A stretch of 64,000 nucleotides of DNA from Butyrivibrio fibrisolvens. Lineage in GTDB: Bacteria; Bacillota; Clostridia; Lachnospirales; Lachnospiraceae. Where the stretch lies: the NCBI RefSeq assembly GCF_023206215.1, contig NZ_CP065800.1:1860001-1924000 (forward strand), in the 5' to 3' direction. The position numbers and the translations under genes are program-made. Within the stretch, counting starts at the first letter, position 1; every line of letters begins with the position of its first letter. Below are positions 8,426-18,424 of the stretch, one piece after another. Under the pieces are notes generated by a model. That model was given only the letters and a program-made list of their open reading frames with translations. It made no database searches and was not told the DNA's origin.

Positions 8426-9862
8426 GTGGGAAAATCAAAAATATCTGACAAGATCTACTATGTCTATCGCATTGTCGCGATGTTATTATTCGTCATTATC
8501 TTTTTGCCTGCTGTTAACCCTGCAAGGATCAGCGGCATGGTCAATCGTAGTATTTCACTCTTAACTGCCGGATTTTCATATGGAACGCTCATAGATAACT
8601 TCGGCCGTGCTTTTAGGAAGGAATGGATACTGGAGAGCACTATGAGACTTGATAATATTTCAAGTCTTCTTGTATGTATCGGTATATTTGCCTGCAGCAT
8701 CGGTGCCTGCCTATCTATTGGCAATAACAAGTGCAAACGCCTGGGCAATATATTAAGTACCGCTGGAAGTGTCGTATCATTGGCAGCTCTTCAGGGTATC
8801 TATATAGCATATACACAGGTTTCGCTTACCAAGAAGCCAGAGAAGATAGAGCCAACATTCCCGCCATTTTATTATGGGCTCTTAGTAATTCTCATCGTGA
8901 TGCTTATAGTATCGGTATATGAGCTGATCATATCTTATAAAGCCCCTAAGGAAAAGAAATTCTATATGGAGACCAAATACAGGCTTTTCCTTATGCTTAT
9001 GCCTTTTTTACTTCTGACATTTGTATTTAGTTATCTACCACTTTTTGGCTGGAGATATGCATTTTTTGATTACAAGTCAGGTGACACACTTTCTATGGAG
9101 AACTTTGTAGGATTCAAGTGGTTCACACAGCTTGTAAGAAATGCAGCCACAAGAAAAGACATGATAAGAGTTATGAAGAATACTCTTGGAATGAGTTTCC
9201 TTGGTATCCTCACAAGCTGGATGCCTATGGTCTTTGCAATCTTCCTTTCGGAGATCAAGAATTCAAGATTCAGAAGATTCGTGCAGACATTTACAACTAT
9301 TCCTAACTTTATTAGCTGGGTTTTGGTTTTTGCCATAGCATTCTCAATTTTCTCAACGGATGGATTTATCAGTTCTCTTATGATAAATCTTGGAATTTGG
9401 GATCAGGGCAAGAACTTCCTTATGAGCAGCGACTATGTATGGCTCAAGATGCTTATGTGGGGCCTTTGGAAAGGACTTGGCTGGAGCGCCATCATTTATA
9501 TAGCAGGAATATCAGGTATCGATCAGCAGCTTTATGAAGCAGCAACAGTTGACGGAGCCGGAAGATTCCAGAGGATGTGGCACGTAACAGTTCCGGGGCT
9601 CTTACCTACATTCTATGTACTGCTTCTTATGTCTATCGCAGGAATCTTGTCCAACGGTATGGACCAGTACCTTGTGTTTGAAAATTCTACCAATACAACA
9701 GACATCATGGTTCTGGATCTGTATGTATACAAAATGGGTATCGTTAACGGAGCTATCCCCTTCTCAACAGCGGTTGGTATGCTCAAATCCGTAGTATCAG
9801 TGATCCTTTTGTTTACTGCCAATAACGTATCCAAACTTATACGAGGCGAGACAATCGTTTGA
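8426..9862 (+). CDS. Carbohydrate ABC transporter permease with extended N-terminus
   Basis: Inner-membrane permease of the LplB/CUT1 type. The C-terminal 300 residues form the usual six-helix domain with the EAA loop EAATVDGAGRFQRMW that contacts the ATPase. The GTG at 8426 is chosen because GGGAGG lies six bases upstream; the longer ATG reading from 8378 has no such site. The protein is about 478 residues against roughly 300 for the family. The extra 170 residues hold about four hydrophobic segments before the family-typical start FLMLMPFLLLTFVF. The second permease is next, 141 bases downstream. No ATPase gene is present, so a shared MsmX-like ATPase elsewhere is expected. Confidence 0.88.
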   Translation: MGKSKISDKIYYVYRIVAMLLFVIIFLPAVNPARISGMVNRSISLLTAGFSYGTLIDNFGRAFRKEWILESTMRLDNISSLLVCIGIFACSIGACLSIGNNKCKRLGNILSTAGSVVSLAALQGIYIAYTQVSLTKKPEKIEPTFPPFYYGLLVILIVMLIVSVYELIISYKAPKEKKFYMETKYRLFLMLMPFLLLTFVFSYLPLFGWRYAFFDYKSGDTLSMENFVGFKWFTQLVRNAATRKDMIRVMKNTLGMSFLGILTSWMPMVFAIFLSEIKNSRFRRFVQTFTTIPNFISWVLVFAIAFSIFSTDGFISSLMINLGIWDQGKNFLMSSDYVWLKMLMWGLWKGLGWSAIIYIAGISGIDQQLYEAATVDGAGRFQRMWHVTVPGLLPTFYVLLLMSIAGILSNGMDQYLVFENSTNTTDIMVLDLYVYKMGIVNGAIPFSTAVGMLKSVVSVILLFTANNVSKLIRGETIV

Positions 9863-10003
9863 TCCGCCATTTATGCTTATATGATCAAAAAAATTGTCTA
9901 AGTATATCTATCTGATTGAACCCGATATAGATGATTGTGACAGGAAACAAATATATAAAACGTATTATCCCAAGTGGATAGCTTATCTTATAAGGAGAAA
10001 CTT

Positions 10004-10978
10004 ATGGCCAAAACAGCACAGGAAAGAGCTGATGAAAAAGCTGAAAGGCTCTATTACAAAAAGCATAAAAAGCCCGGAAGAGTAACAGCCGGAGATATCA
10101 TTTTCAATATTATCAATTACCTTGTTTTTGCTCTGTTTACACTGATATGTATTTTTCCTTTTTACTATCTTTTCATTAATACAATTTCAGACAATGAACT
10201 GGTTAGAAAGGGACTTATCAACTTCTTACCGCAAGGAATCCATTTTGGTAACTATGTAAGACTTATGGCAGTTAATGATCTGTTCTTATCTACATCAGTT
10301 ACTGTAGCAAGAACAGTTATCGGTACATTACTAATGGTTACAGCATCCGGTTTTGTAGGATATCTTGTAACACAAAAAGAGATGTGGGCCAGAAGCGTAT
10401 GGTACAGATTCATAATAGTTACAATGTACTTTAATGCAGGTATCATCCCGTGGTATCTGAATATGTCTATGCTGGGACTTACCAACAGCTTTGCAGCGTA
10501 TATAATCCCGGGAATCGTAGCTCCCTACAACATCATTTTGGTCAAGACCTATATAGAATCTTCAATACCGGCAGAGCTTGAAGAGAGTGCTCAGCTCGAC
10601 GGAGCCAGCAAGATGAAGATCTTCTCATCAATCATATGGCCTTTGTCCAAGCCTATCCTTGCTACAATAGCTGTCTTTGGTGCAGTAGGCCAGTGGAACT
10701 CATTTCAGGATTCACTTATTCTCATGCAGTCTGCTCCAAAGCTCTATACTCTGCAGCACAGACTTTACATCTACCTTAATACAACATCAAACCTTGCAGC
10801 GCTTATGTCTTCCGGTAATACATCAGGTATAAGCCAGACAGTACTTGAATCAGCGCTCAACGGTAAAGTTATAAAATATACTATTTCAATGGTAACAATA
10901 ATTCCGATATTGTGCGTATATCCATTCATGCAAAGGTACTTTGAAAAAGGTATCATGATGGGCGCAGTAAAGGGATAA
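10004..10978 (+). CDS. Carbohydrate ABC transporter permease (YtcP type)
   Basis: Second permease of the importer, about 324 residues with six predicted membrane segments. The EAA loop reads ESAQLDGASKMKIFSSI and marks the contact to the cytoplasmic ATPase. AAGGAGAAACTT before the ATG at 10004 makes this the best start; the frame stays open to 9974. The C-terminal PFMQRYFEKGIMMGAVKG is typical of the YtcP branch. It should form the channel together with the preceding permease. Confidence 0.92.
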   Translation: MAKTAQERADEKAERLYYKKHKKPGRVTAGDIIFNIINYLVFALFTLICIFPFYYLFINTISDNELVRKGLINFLPQGIHFGNYVRLMAVNDLFLSTSVTVARTVIGTLLMVTASGFVGYLVTQKEMWARSVWYRFIIVTMYFNAGIIPWYLNMSMLGLTNSFAAYIIPGIVAPYNIILVKTYIESSIPAELEESAQLDGASKMKIFSSIIWPLSKPILATIAVFGAVGQWNSFQDSLILMQSAPKLYTLQHRLYIYLNTTSNLAALMSSGNTSGISQTVLESALNGKVIKYTISMVTIIPILCVYPFMQRYFEKGIMMGAVKG

Positions 10979-11017
10979 TGCAATATAAACTTTAATATCA
11001 CAGGAGGGTGAAAAAGA

Positions 11018-12820
11018 ATGAAGTATAAGAAATTACAGGCAATTCTCTTGGCTGCTTCAATGACTCTGTCACTGGCTGCATGTTCTGATTCAGCTACAAA
11101 CGCAGGCGGTGACTCACAGACAAGCGCCGACGGCGCAGGTGCAGAAGGCAGTGAAAATGCTACAGATGGTGATGTAGCCGGATCATCAGATCTTGAGGGG
11201 GATCTTTCAGATGTTATCCCGGAAGAGACAGTAACACTTGACGTTTATGATCAGCTTGCTAACTACTCAGGAGAGCAGATCGGATGGTTCGCACAGATTA
11301 TGCTTGATAAGTTCAATGTCAAGCTTAACATAATCCCTGAATCAGACGGTGTCTATGATACACGTATGGAGTCAGGCAATCTTGGTGATATTGTGATCTG
11401 GGGCGCTGACGGAGACGATTATGTTCAGGCAGTAAATAAGGGAATGCTCTTTGACTGGGAAGAGGATGACATCCTCGCAGATTATGGTCCATACATCCTT
11501 GCCAATATGGACAAGGCTCTTGAGAAGAATCGCGGTATCAATGCAGATGGCAAAATCTATGGCTTTGGACATGACGTAGCATATTCTGCAGAGGATACAC
11601 AGTCAGTCATGTATGAATGGGATCTTAGATTCGATCTGTATCAGCAGATCGGTGCTCCGGAGATAACAGATTTTGATTCTCTTGTAGATGTACTTGAGAA
11701 GATGCAGGCAGCATGCCCTACAGATGACAATGGCAACAAGACCTATGCTGCATCACTTTTCAATGACTGGGACGGCGATATGGTGATGTTCGTTAAGTCA
11801 ACAGCATCAGCTTACTATGGCTATGATGAGTTTGGTTTCGGACTCTATGATTCTTCTACAGGTGATTATCATCCTGCACTTGAAGAAAACGGTCCATACC
11901 TTACAGCTCTTAAGTTCTACAATGACTTATATCAAAGAGGCCTTCTTGATCCTGATTCTCAGACACAGGGCTACGATGGAATGTCTGAAGACTATCAGAA
12001 TGGTACAGCATTTTTTAACGTATTCAACTTCCTTGGCTCAGCACTCTATAACTCTGATGCTCATATAGCTCAGGGCAAGATGATGTATCCTGTAAAGCCT
12101 TCAAATGCAACACCGATCATCTATGGACAGAACATCTACGGATCTAACAGAATCTGGTCAATTGGTGCAAGTACTGAGTATCCTGAACTCTGCATGGCTA
12201 TCATCAACTGGCTGTCTACTCCTGAGGGAAGACTTACTGCAGAGTACGGCCCTAAGGGAACATGCTGGGATTATGATGAGAACGGCGGAGCATATCTTAC
12301 AGATCTTGGCCTTGCCTGCAAGACAGATTCTTCTACAACTCTTACAGGTGACTACAGCGGAACATTTGACGATGGTTCCTTCAAGATGAACAATACAACA
12401 TGGGCACTTGATTCACTTAACCCTGACTCAGCTCTTTTAGAGACATACAATTACAAGACCTGGGAGAGTTACAAGGCAATAGATGCTTCTGATATAGAGA
12501 AGTCATGGATTGAATGGTCCGGAGCACAGACACCTGATGAGTATATCAAGAGTTCTGATTATATACTTGCACCAGGAACAACCTATTCTGCAGGTACACA
12601 CTCTGATGAGCTTCAGGTAATCTGGGATCAGGTTGCTACATGCATCAAGGACAACTCATGGAAGGCTATCTATGCAGAGTCTGATGAAGAGTTTGATGCA
12701 ATCGTTGCTGATATGATTAAGCAGGCTACAGAGTACGGTTATGATGAGTGCGTAGAGTTCCAGCAAAATGAAGCACAGCTTCGTCATGCTGCAGAACAGG
12801 AAGCTCTTGCAGCTAACTGA
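11018..12820 (+). CDS. Extracellular solute-binding lipoprotein of the ABC importer
   Basis: Substrate-binding protein anchored outside the membrane. The lipobox LAAC gives a lipidated Cys22, followed by a Ser/Ala/Gly/Asp-rich linker of about 45 residues and a large binding domain; the 600-residue total is typical of the LplA-like branch of CUT1 binding proteins. AGGAGGG precedes the ATG. It lies 39 bases after the second permease and before a paralogous binding protein, with which it shares local motifs such as FNDWD/FDDWD, YYGYDE/FYGYDE and LDPDSQ/VDPDSR. The ligand is probably an oligosaccharide, which I infer from family and context only. Confidence 0.9.
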   Translation: MKYKKLQAILLAASMTLSLAACSDSATNAGGDSQTSADGAGAEGSENATDGDVAGSSDLEGDLSDVIPEETVTLDVYDQLANYSGEQIGWFAQIMLDKFNVKLNIIPESDGVYDTRMESGNLGDIVIWGADGDDYVQAVNKGMLFDWEEDDILADYGPYILANMDKALEKNRGINADGKIYGFGHDVAYSAEDTQSVMYEWDLRFDLYQQIGAPEITDFDSLVDVLEKMQAACPTDDNGNKTYAASLFNDWDGDMVMFVKSTASAYYGYDEFGFGLYDSSTGDYHPALEENGPYLTALKFYNDLYQRGLLDPDSQTQGYDGMSEDYQNGTAFFNVFNFLGSALYNSDAHIAQGKMMYPVKPSNATPIIYGQNIYGSNRIWSIGASTEYPELCMAIINWLSTPEGRLTAEYGPKGTCWDYDENGGAYLTDLGLACKTDSSTTLTGDYSGTFDDGSFKMNNTTWALDSLNPDSALLETYNYKTWESYKAIDASDIEKSWIEWSGAQTPDEYIKSSDYILAPGTTYSAGTHSDELQVIWDQVATCIKDNSWKAIYAESDEEFDAIVADMIKQATEYGYDECVEFQQNEAQLRHAAEQEALAAN

Positions 12821-12923
12821 TAAGCTTTGATAAGAACTAAAACTCTATGTATATTTTTGATATAAATATGAGAATTAAAAGTATTATTTGATTCTTACAT
12901 CTAACTTAGAAATTGACAAAAAA

Positions 12924-12959
12924 GTGGACATAATAGAGACTTTACTCTGTTATGTCCAC
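12924..12959. promoter_or_regulatory. Perfect hairpin between the two binding-protein genes
   Basis: GTGGACATAA and TTATGTCCAC pair perfectly and the stem can extend by five further pairs. On the plus strand it is not followed by a T-run; on the minus strand it is followed by TTTTTT. It lies between two co-directional genes, so it may stabilise or partly terminate the upstream mRNA. Confidence 0.5.
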
Positions 12960-13014
12960 CAAAATAAGTTACAATAAGAGCTGAATGCACATTTATAAAA
13001 GGAAAAAGGTGAAA

Positions 13015-14724
13015 ATGAGAAGAAAAGTTTTATCTGTCCTAATACTGGCATCAGCTCTTTTTTTAATGTCAGGTTGTAATAGTAAAAGTAAATACCAGGA
13101 AGAATTAACAATAGATGTTTTTGCAAGCGAAGCAAACAGTCAGGGGATTCAGTCAGGATGGTTTGCCAGGTGTATACATGACAGATTCAATATGAATCTC
13201 AACGTCATATCTGTAAATAATAATTATAACGGTGCAGTTCTCAAGGATGTCCGGGCAGCATCAGGCTATCTTGGAGATATCATCTTCATATCAGCCCAGA
13301 ACAATGCTCTTAAGGATCTTGTAGATGCGGGACTACTCCTTGATATGACTCCTTATATCAAGGATAAGGACATAATGAAATATAAGGATGCGATAGAGAA
13401 GCTCAACAGCGGCCTTGATGGCATATATGCTATTCCTTCAAGTATATCAACACTTCCTCCGGATACCCCTTCAGATATCATAGATTCTACATATGCTCCA
13501 TATCTAAGATGGGATATATACTCTCAGGTAGGAAGCCCTAAGATGGACACTTTAGAAGATATGCTTGATGTTCTTGAGAAGATGCAAGAAGCATATCCTA
13601 CAACACAGTCAGGACAGAAGGTGTACGGTTTTTCACTATTTGATGACTGGGACAATAACATGATGACTCTTGCCAAGCAGCCCTGCTGTTTTTATGGATA
13701 TGATGAAAATGGATTTGTGCTTTCTAAAGCTGACGGAAGTGATTATCAGTCCATACTTGATGATGACGGATTATATTTAAGATCACTTAAATTTTATTTT
13801 GAAGCTAATAGAATGGGGCTTGTGGATCCTGATTCAAGGAATCAGGACTATGGCGAAGTTTTTAGTAAGTATCAGGATGGAGCAGTTCTTTTTAGTCCAT
13901 GGCCATTCCTTGGCGCATCTGCTTACAATACTGATGAGCACATGGCTATGGGGCAGGGATTCATGATGGCTGATATAGGCGATATGCTTATATATGAGCA
14001 TGGCAGCTCCCCTGACGGAGTATATAGTCAGGTTGTCTGCGTCGGCGCTGATGTCAAGGATCCTCAGAGAATGGTTGATTTTGTAGATTATCTGTACTCT
14101 GATGAAGGCGTCTATGAAAATCAGGCAGCAGAAAATGGCGGAAGTGCAGGCCCTGAAGGCGTTACCTGGGAGATGTCAGACGGAGCGCCAAGACTTACTG
14201 ATTATGGAATTGATGTTTTTTATAATCAAAGCAGCGGCGTCATCCCCGGAGATCCCAATGGATATACCTATAGAGACGGAGTATCCATACTTAACTATAC
14301 TGCAGTGCAGCTCTCGGAGACTGCAGCTAACGGATTCCCGTATTCATATCTTTTATGGGATAGTGAACTTTCAAGAACCTCAACAGTACTGCAGGATGAG
14401 TGGAAAGAGGTTATGGGCGCTGACAATACAATGGATTATCTTATAAAGAACGACAAGATTATAGTATCCCCGGGCTGTGAATATAACGAGATGGAAGAAA
14501 GCGCTGAGATCAAAGAGATAAGAGAAGCAGTAAAGCGTATCGTAGTCCAGGGATCCTGGGATATGGTATTTGCAAGTGACATAGATGAGTTTGAAGCTAT
14601 ATGGGATGACATGAAGAGAAAGTGCATGAGCCTTGGATATGAAGATGTATATAGTTTCGATCTTGAAAATGCCATGGCCAAGGGCAAACTCAAACAAGAG
14701 ATACTGGAAGAAAAGAAAGAATAA
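13015..14724 (+). CDS. Second solute-binding lipoprotein of the ABC importer
   Basis: Paralogue of the preceding binding protein, about 569 residues. The lipobox MSGC gives lipidated Cys21. It lacks the long acidic linker of its neighbour: the mature domain begins soon after the Cys with ELTIDVFASEANSQG. Shared motifs such as SGWFARCIHDRFNMNL and FDDWDNNMM show common descent. The ATG at 13015 is chosen because of AAAGGTGAA directly upstream; an earlier ATG at 12985 lacks a site. The regulator gene follows after 12 bases. Two binding proteins for one permease pair could widen the substrate range, or one could serve as a sensor for the YesM kinase. Confidence 0.87.
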   Translation: MRRKVLSVLILASALFLMSGCNSKSKYQEELTIDVFASEANSQGIQSGWFARCIHDRFNMNLNVISVNNNYNGAVLKDVRAASGYLGDIIFISAQNNALKDLVDAGLLLDMTPYIKDKDIMKYKDAIEKLNSGLDGIYAIPSSISTLPPDTPSDIIDSTYAPYLRWDIYSQVGSPKMDTLEDMLDVLEKMQEAYPTTQSGQKVYGFSLFDDWDNNMMTLAKQPCCFYGYDENGFVLSKADGSDYQSILDDDGLYLRSLKFYFEANRMGLVDPDSRNQDYGEVFSKYQDGAVLFSPWPFLGASAYNTDEHMAMGQGFMMADIGDMLIYEHGSSPDGVYSQVVCVGADVKDPQRMVDFVDYLYSDEGVYENQAAENGGSAGPEGVTWEMSDGAPRLTDYGIDVFYNQSSGVIPGDPNGYTYRDGVSILNYTAVQLSETAANGFPYSYLLWDSELSRTSTVLQDEWKEVMGADNTMDYLIKNDKIIVSPGCEYNEMEESAEIKEIREAVKRIVVQGSWDMVFASDIDEFEAIWDDMKRKCMSLGYEDVYSFDLENAMAKGKLKQEILEEKKE

Positions 14725-14736
14725 CAGGAAAGATAT

Positions 14737-16305
14737 ATGCAGGATAGTAAAATTAGTGTAATGATAGCTGATGATGAAGAGAATATCAGAGCAGGTCTTA
14801 AATGCATCATGGACTGGGATGACCTTGGATATAGCGTAGATTATGAAGCTGAGAATGGCGAACAGGCTCTTGATATTATCGAAAAGTCAAAACCTGAAGT
14901 GGTAGTCATGGACCTGAATATGCCAAGGATACAGGGCATTGAAGTGATAAAAAAGGCCAGAGAGTCGGGGTATTCCGGAAGATTCATAATCTTAAGCGGA
15001 TATTCTGATTTTAAATACGCCCAGTCTGCCATCAAATACGGAGTTACCAATTATCTTACCAAACCTGTGGATGAGGATGAACTTCAGAAGACGCTTGAAG
15101 ATATCGGCAAGGACATGTGCCTTGAAAAAGAAGAAAAAGGAAAACTCCAGACCATCCGTAAAAAGGCAAGAGATGCTGTGATCCAGGACCTTTTAAGGAC
15201 CAATGAACTTAGCCTTAATGAAGAAGAACTTGATGAGATGAAGCTTCTATATGATAAGTATCAGGTTGTTGTTTATGAAACTTATCATACTGACAGGCAA
15301 AGGCCTGAATATAAACTTCCGGAGCTTCTATCTGCTTTTATCGATGCCAGAGACTATGAATCCTGTATCATGAATGAAAGAGCAGTGATACTTCTAAAAG
15401 GTAAGGCTGCCATATCAAGGTTTAGGAAGTTCCTTGATCATTATGACAAACGCCCTATTCAGGAGGATTCACCTCTTGATGCTATATTCCTTACATATGG
15501 AAGATGTGTGGATAAGGCCTGTGATATAAAGATATCCTGTGATGAAGCCATGAAGCTAAGTGACAGGAGATTCTTTGGAGATATGGGCGTTCATAAGATG
15601 GGCTATGAAGAGCTTCAAGTATTAAGCAGTCAGAATAAAAGCGTGATCACCAAGGATATACTAAGAGACTATACCCAGAAGATCATAGGTTTTATGCAGG
15701 CCGGTTCAATAGACAGAGCCCTGGAAACCTTAAATGAGATGAAAGCCTGTCTGTGTGCTTCTAATGAGAATTCTACTGCCATAAGAATCTACATGACAGA
15801 TATGATCCTTGAGATCAAAAATCAGATATCAAGGATATATCAGGAATCCGGAGATATTTTTGCAGAGAACTCAGAGATAATAGACTTTCTGGAGACGAGA
15901 TTCTATCTGTATGAGATTTTTGAATACATTCAGGACATAGCTTTTAAGGTAGTTCAGATGGTGCGTGGAAGACAGGGTGCAAGGAGCACTATGGAAGATG
16001 CTGCAGCCTATGTTGACCACAATTATTTTAAGAATCTTACACTTGAAGTGGTTGCTCCTTTATTTGGTTATAACAATGTGTATTTTGGCAAGGTATTTAG
16101 TAAAGAAATAGGAGTAAGCTTTAATACTTACCTCAATAAAAAAAGGATCGAAGAAGCCAAAAAGCTTCTTACAAGCTCCGATATCAAGATCTATGATATT
16201 GCAGAAAGAGTCGGCTACAGCGATGTAGACTATTTTGGAAGAAAGTTCAGGTCCATGGAAGGCATAAGCCCCGCAGACTACAGAAAGAAGGCAAAAGGAA
16301 AATAG
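14737..16305 (+). CDS. yesN: YesN-type response regulator with AraC-family output domain
   Basis: Cytoplasmic transcription regulator of 522 residues. The receiver domain has the acidic triad and phosphoacceptor Asp59 in VVVMDLNMPR. A long middle region links it to a C-terminal AraC-type DNA-binding domain with two helix-turn-helix units, ending IAERVGYSDVDYFGRKF and SPADYRK. AGGAAAG lies upstream of the ATG and the gene starts 12 bases after the second binding protein. With the YesM kinase at the front of the cluster it forms a two-component system expected to switch on the importer genes. Confidence 0.93.
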   Translation: MQDSKISVMIADDEENIRAGLKCIMDWDDLGYSVDYEAENGEQALDIIEKSKPEVVVMDLNMPRIQGIEVIKKARESGYSGRFIILSGYSDFKYAQSAIKYGVTNYLTKPVDEDELQKTLEDIGKDMCLEKEEKGKLQTIRKKARDAVIQDLLRTNELSLNEEELDEMKLLYDKYQVVVYETYHTDRQRPEYKLPELLSAFIDARDYESCIMNERAVILLKGKAAISRFRKFLDHYDKRPIQEDSPLDAIFLTYGRCVDKACDIKISCDEAMKLSDRRFFGDMGVHKMGYEELQVLSSQNKSVITKDILRDYTQKIIGFMQAGSIDRALETLNEMKACLCASNENSTAIRIYMTDMILEIKNQISRIYQESGDIFAENSEIIDFLETRFYLYEIFEYIQDIAFKVVQMVRGRQGARSTMEDAAAYVDHNYFKNLTLEVVAPLFGYNNVYFGKVFSKEIGVSFNTYLNKKRIEEAKKLLTSSDIKIYDIAERVGYSDVDYFGRKFRSMEGISPADYRKKAKGK

Positions 16306-16384
16306 ATCATTACAGGAAACTGCTATACTCTCTGCTGGGATGATGCGAAAGTCATTGATTGTAATATAATAACCTGATTTGCGT

Positions 16385-16412
16385 TTTCAAATCGGAATAA
16401 GTCTGTTATAAT
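16385..16412 (+). promoter_or_regulatory. Candidate promoter of the FAD oxidoreductase gene
   Basis: TTTCAA and a perfect TATAAT are separated by 16 bases, about 60 bases before the start codon. Confidence 0.45.
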
Positions 16413-16474
16413 CATTTAGTTGGGAAAGAGATAATAGATATTCTTTCGCTTTGAATAAAGACAAAGGAGCGATC

Positions 16475-18061
16475 ATGAGTAAGAAAGCATTAGTGATTGG
16501 CGCTGGACCTGCCGGTCTTACAGCAGCCTATGAGTTATTAAAGCAGGATAAAGATATAGAAGTTATTGTCTTTGAGGAAACTGAGCAGTTCGGTGGTATT
16601 TCAAAGACTGTTAATTATAAAGGTAACAGAATGGATATGGGCGGTCACCGCTTCTTTTCCAAGATACCTGAAGTTAATGCATGGTGGGACAACATGCTTC
16701 CTATGCAGGGACACCCTACCTATGATGATATAGTACTTCACAGAGATATGCCCGTTCATGAGGGCGGTCCTGATCCTGAGAAGGAAGATCGTGTTATGCT
16801 CACTCGTCACCGCGTATCACGTATTCTTTTTGATGACAAGTTTTATGATTATCCAATCTCATTAAAGCCTGAGACATTCAAGAATTTCGGACTTCTTACA
16901 ACACTTAAGGTTGGATTTTCTTATCTTAGATCAGTATTTCGTAAGCTTCCTGAGGATAACCTCGAGAATCTGTATATCAATTCATTCGGACGTAAGCTTT
17001 ACAGCATGTTCTTTGAATATTATACAGAGAACCTTTGGGGCAGACACCCTTCTGAGATCGATGCTTCCTGGGGCAAACAGCGTACCAAGGGACTTTCTAT
17101 CTTCGGAATCATCAAGGACTACCTTGGACGAGTATTTAAGGTCAAGAATCGTAAAGTCAACACATCTCTTATCGAGGAGTTCAAATATCCTAAGCTTGGT
17201 CCCGGTCAGCTCTGGGATGTAACTGCTGATGAAGTAGTGAAGCTCGGCGGCAAGATCATAAAGAATGCCAAGGTTACTAAGGTTCACAAGTCTGAAGACG
17301 GAATCCTTACATCCTTAACATATGTAGATAGCAAGGACGGATCAGAGCATGTAGTAGAAGGTGATTACTTCATATCTTCCATGCCGCTTCGTGATCTTGT
17401 AGGCGGTATGAACGATGTACCTGCAGAAGAGGCAAGGATCGCTGACGGACTTCCATATCGTGATTATATGACTCTTGGAGTTCTGGTTCCAAAGCTTAAA
17501 TTAAAGAACCTTACAGATATCAAGACTATCCAGAACATAGTTCCTGACTGCTGGGTATATGTACAGGATCGTAAAGTTAAGCTGGGACGTTTCCAGATTT
17601 ATAATAACTGGTCACCATATATGATCAAGGATCTTGAGCACACTGTATGGGTTGGACTTGAGTACTTCGTAAGCGAAGGTGACAAGTACTGGACTATGAC
17701 AGAAGATGAGTTTGCTAAGCTTGGAATCGATGAGATGGTCAAGATCGGTCTTATAGACAGCGCCGATGAAGTTCTTGATTATCATATGGAGAAGGTTAAG
17801 AAGGCATATCCTGCTTACTTCGATACATATAATGAGATCGACAAGCTTGTTGCATATCTTAACACTATCGATAACCTCTACTGCGTAGGCCGTAACGGTC
17901 AGCACAGATACAACAATATCGACCACTCCATGGTTACATCTTTTGAAGCAGTTAAGTGCATCGTAACAGGAGATAAGAACAAGGATAAGATCTGGTCTGT
18001 TAATACAGAGCAGGAATATCATGAGACAGAAGAAGTCAAAGAAGAGGCTGAAGTAGACTAA
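16475..18061 (+). CDS. FAD-dependent oxidoreductase, amine oxidase/UGM-like
   Basis: Flavoprotein of about 528 residues. The N-terminal dinucleotide-binding motif [16 protein letters not shown] (residues 7-22) is followed by the FAD contact GGHRFFSK. The C-terminal FAD segment [17 protein letters not shown] resembles that of UDP-galactopyranose mutase-like and protoporphyrinogen oxidase-like proteins. AAAGGAG lies seven bases before the ATG at 16475; a TTG at 16451 is less likely. Such proteins often act in cell-surface sugar modification, but no glycan genes surround it here, so the substrate stays open. A strong terminator follows. Confidence 0.8.
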   Translation: MSKKALVIGAGPAGLTAAYELLKQDKDIEVIVFEETEQFGGISKTVNYKGNRMDMGGHRFFSKIPEVNAWWDNMLPMQGHPTYDDIVLHRDMPVHEGGPDPEKEDRVMLTRHRVSRILFDDKFYDYPISLKPETFKNFGLLTTLKVGFSYLRSVFRKLPEDNLENLYINSFGRKLYSMFFEYYTENLWGRHPSEIDASWGKQRTKGLSIFGIIKDYLGRVFKVKNRKVNTSLIEEFKYPKLGPGQLWDVTADEVVKLGGKIIKNAKVTKVHKSEDGILTSLTYVDSKDGSEHVVEGDYFISSMPLRDLVGGMNDVPAEEARIADGLPYRDYMTLGVLVPKLKLKNLTDIKTIQNIVPDCWVYVQDRKVKLGRFQIYNNWSPYMIKDLEHTVWVGLEYFVSEGDKYWTMTEDEFAKLGIDEMVKIGLIDSADEVLDYHMEKVKKAYPAYFDTYNEIDKLVAYLNTIDNLYCVGRNGQHRYNNIDHSMVTSFEAVKCIVTGDKNKDKIWSVNTEQEYHETEEVKEEAEVD

Positions 18062-18066
18062 ATATT

Positions 18067-18103
18067 AAAAGCTGCTGTGCATTTGTGCGCAGCAGCTTTT
18101 TTG
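18067..18103 (+). terminator. Rho-independent terminator
   Basis: GCTGCTG and CAGCAGC form a stem around a 12-base loop, followed by TTTTTT. It ends the FAD oxidoreductase transcript. Confidence 0.85.
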
Positions 18104-18120
18104 ACCTTTGAGGTTGTTTG

Positions 18121-18418
18121 CAAACTGCCCACTTATCAAAAAGACACCATCCCATGGAGCATAATTCGTCTGGGTGGTTTAAAATGTATTGTCGTGTCTT
18201 GAAGGTGTTAAAATTCAAGGCATGATATCTGGGTATTTATATTCTAGGGTCTGAAACTCGCTTTGCTCAGACATGCAGACCCTAAGAAGAATATAAATAC
18301 CCATCTATCACGCTCTTGAATTTATTAACACCTTCAAAAGAACACGACAATACATTTTAAACCACCCAGACGAACTATGCTCCAAGGAATGGAGTCTTTT
18401 TGACAAGTGGGCAGTTTG
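18121..18418 (+). repeat. Long palindromic element, copy A
   Basis: About 298 bases that read almost the same on both strands. The ends are CAAACTGCCCACTT and its complement. The centre holds GGGTCTG, a 22-base apex with CTCGCTTTGCTCAGACATG, then CAGACCC. Inner arms carry the family core (GGCATGATATCTGG on the left, CCATCTATCACGCTC on the right) with the same bulges as other copies. It fills the gap between two convergent genes. No open frame, transposase or clear target duplication is visible. Confidence 0.85.
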
Positions 18419-18424
18419 AGTTAT

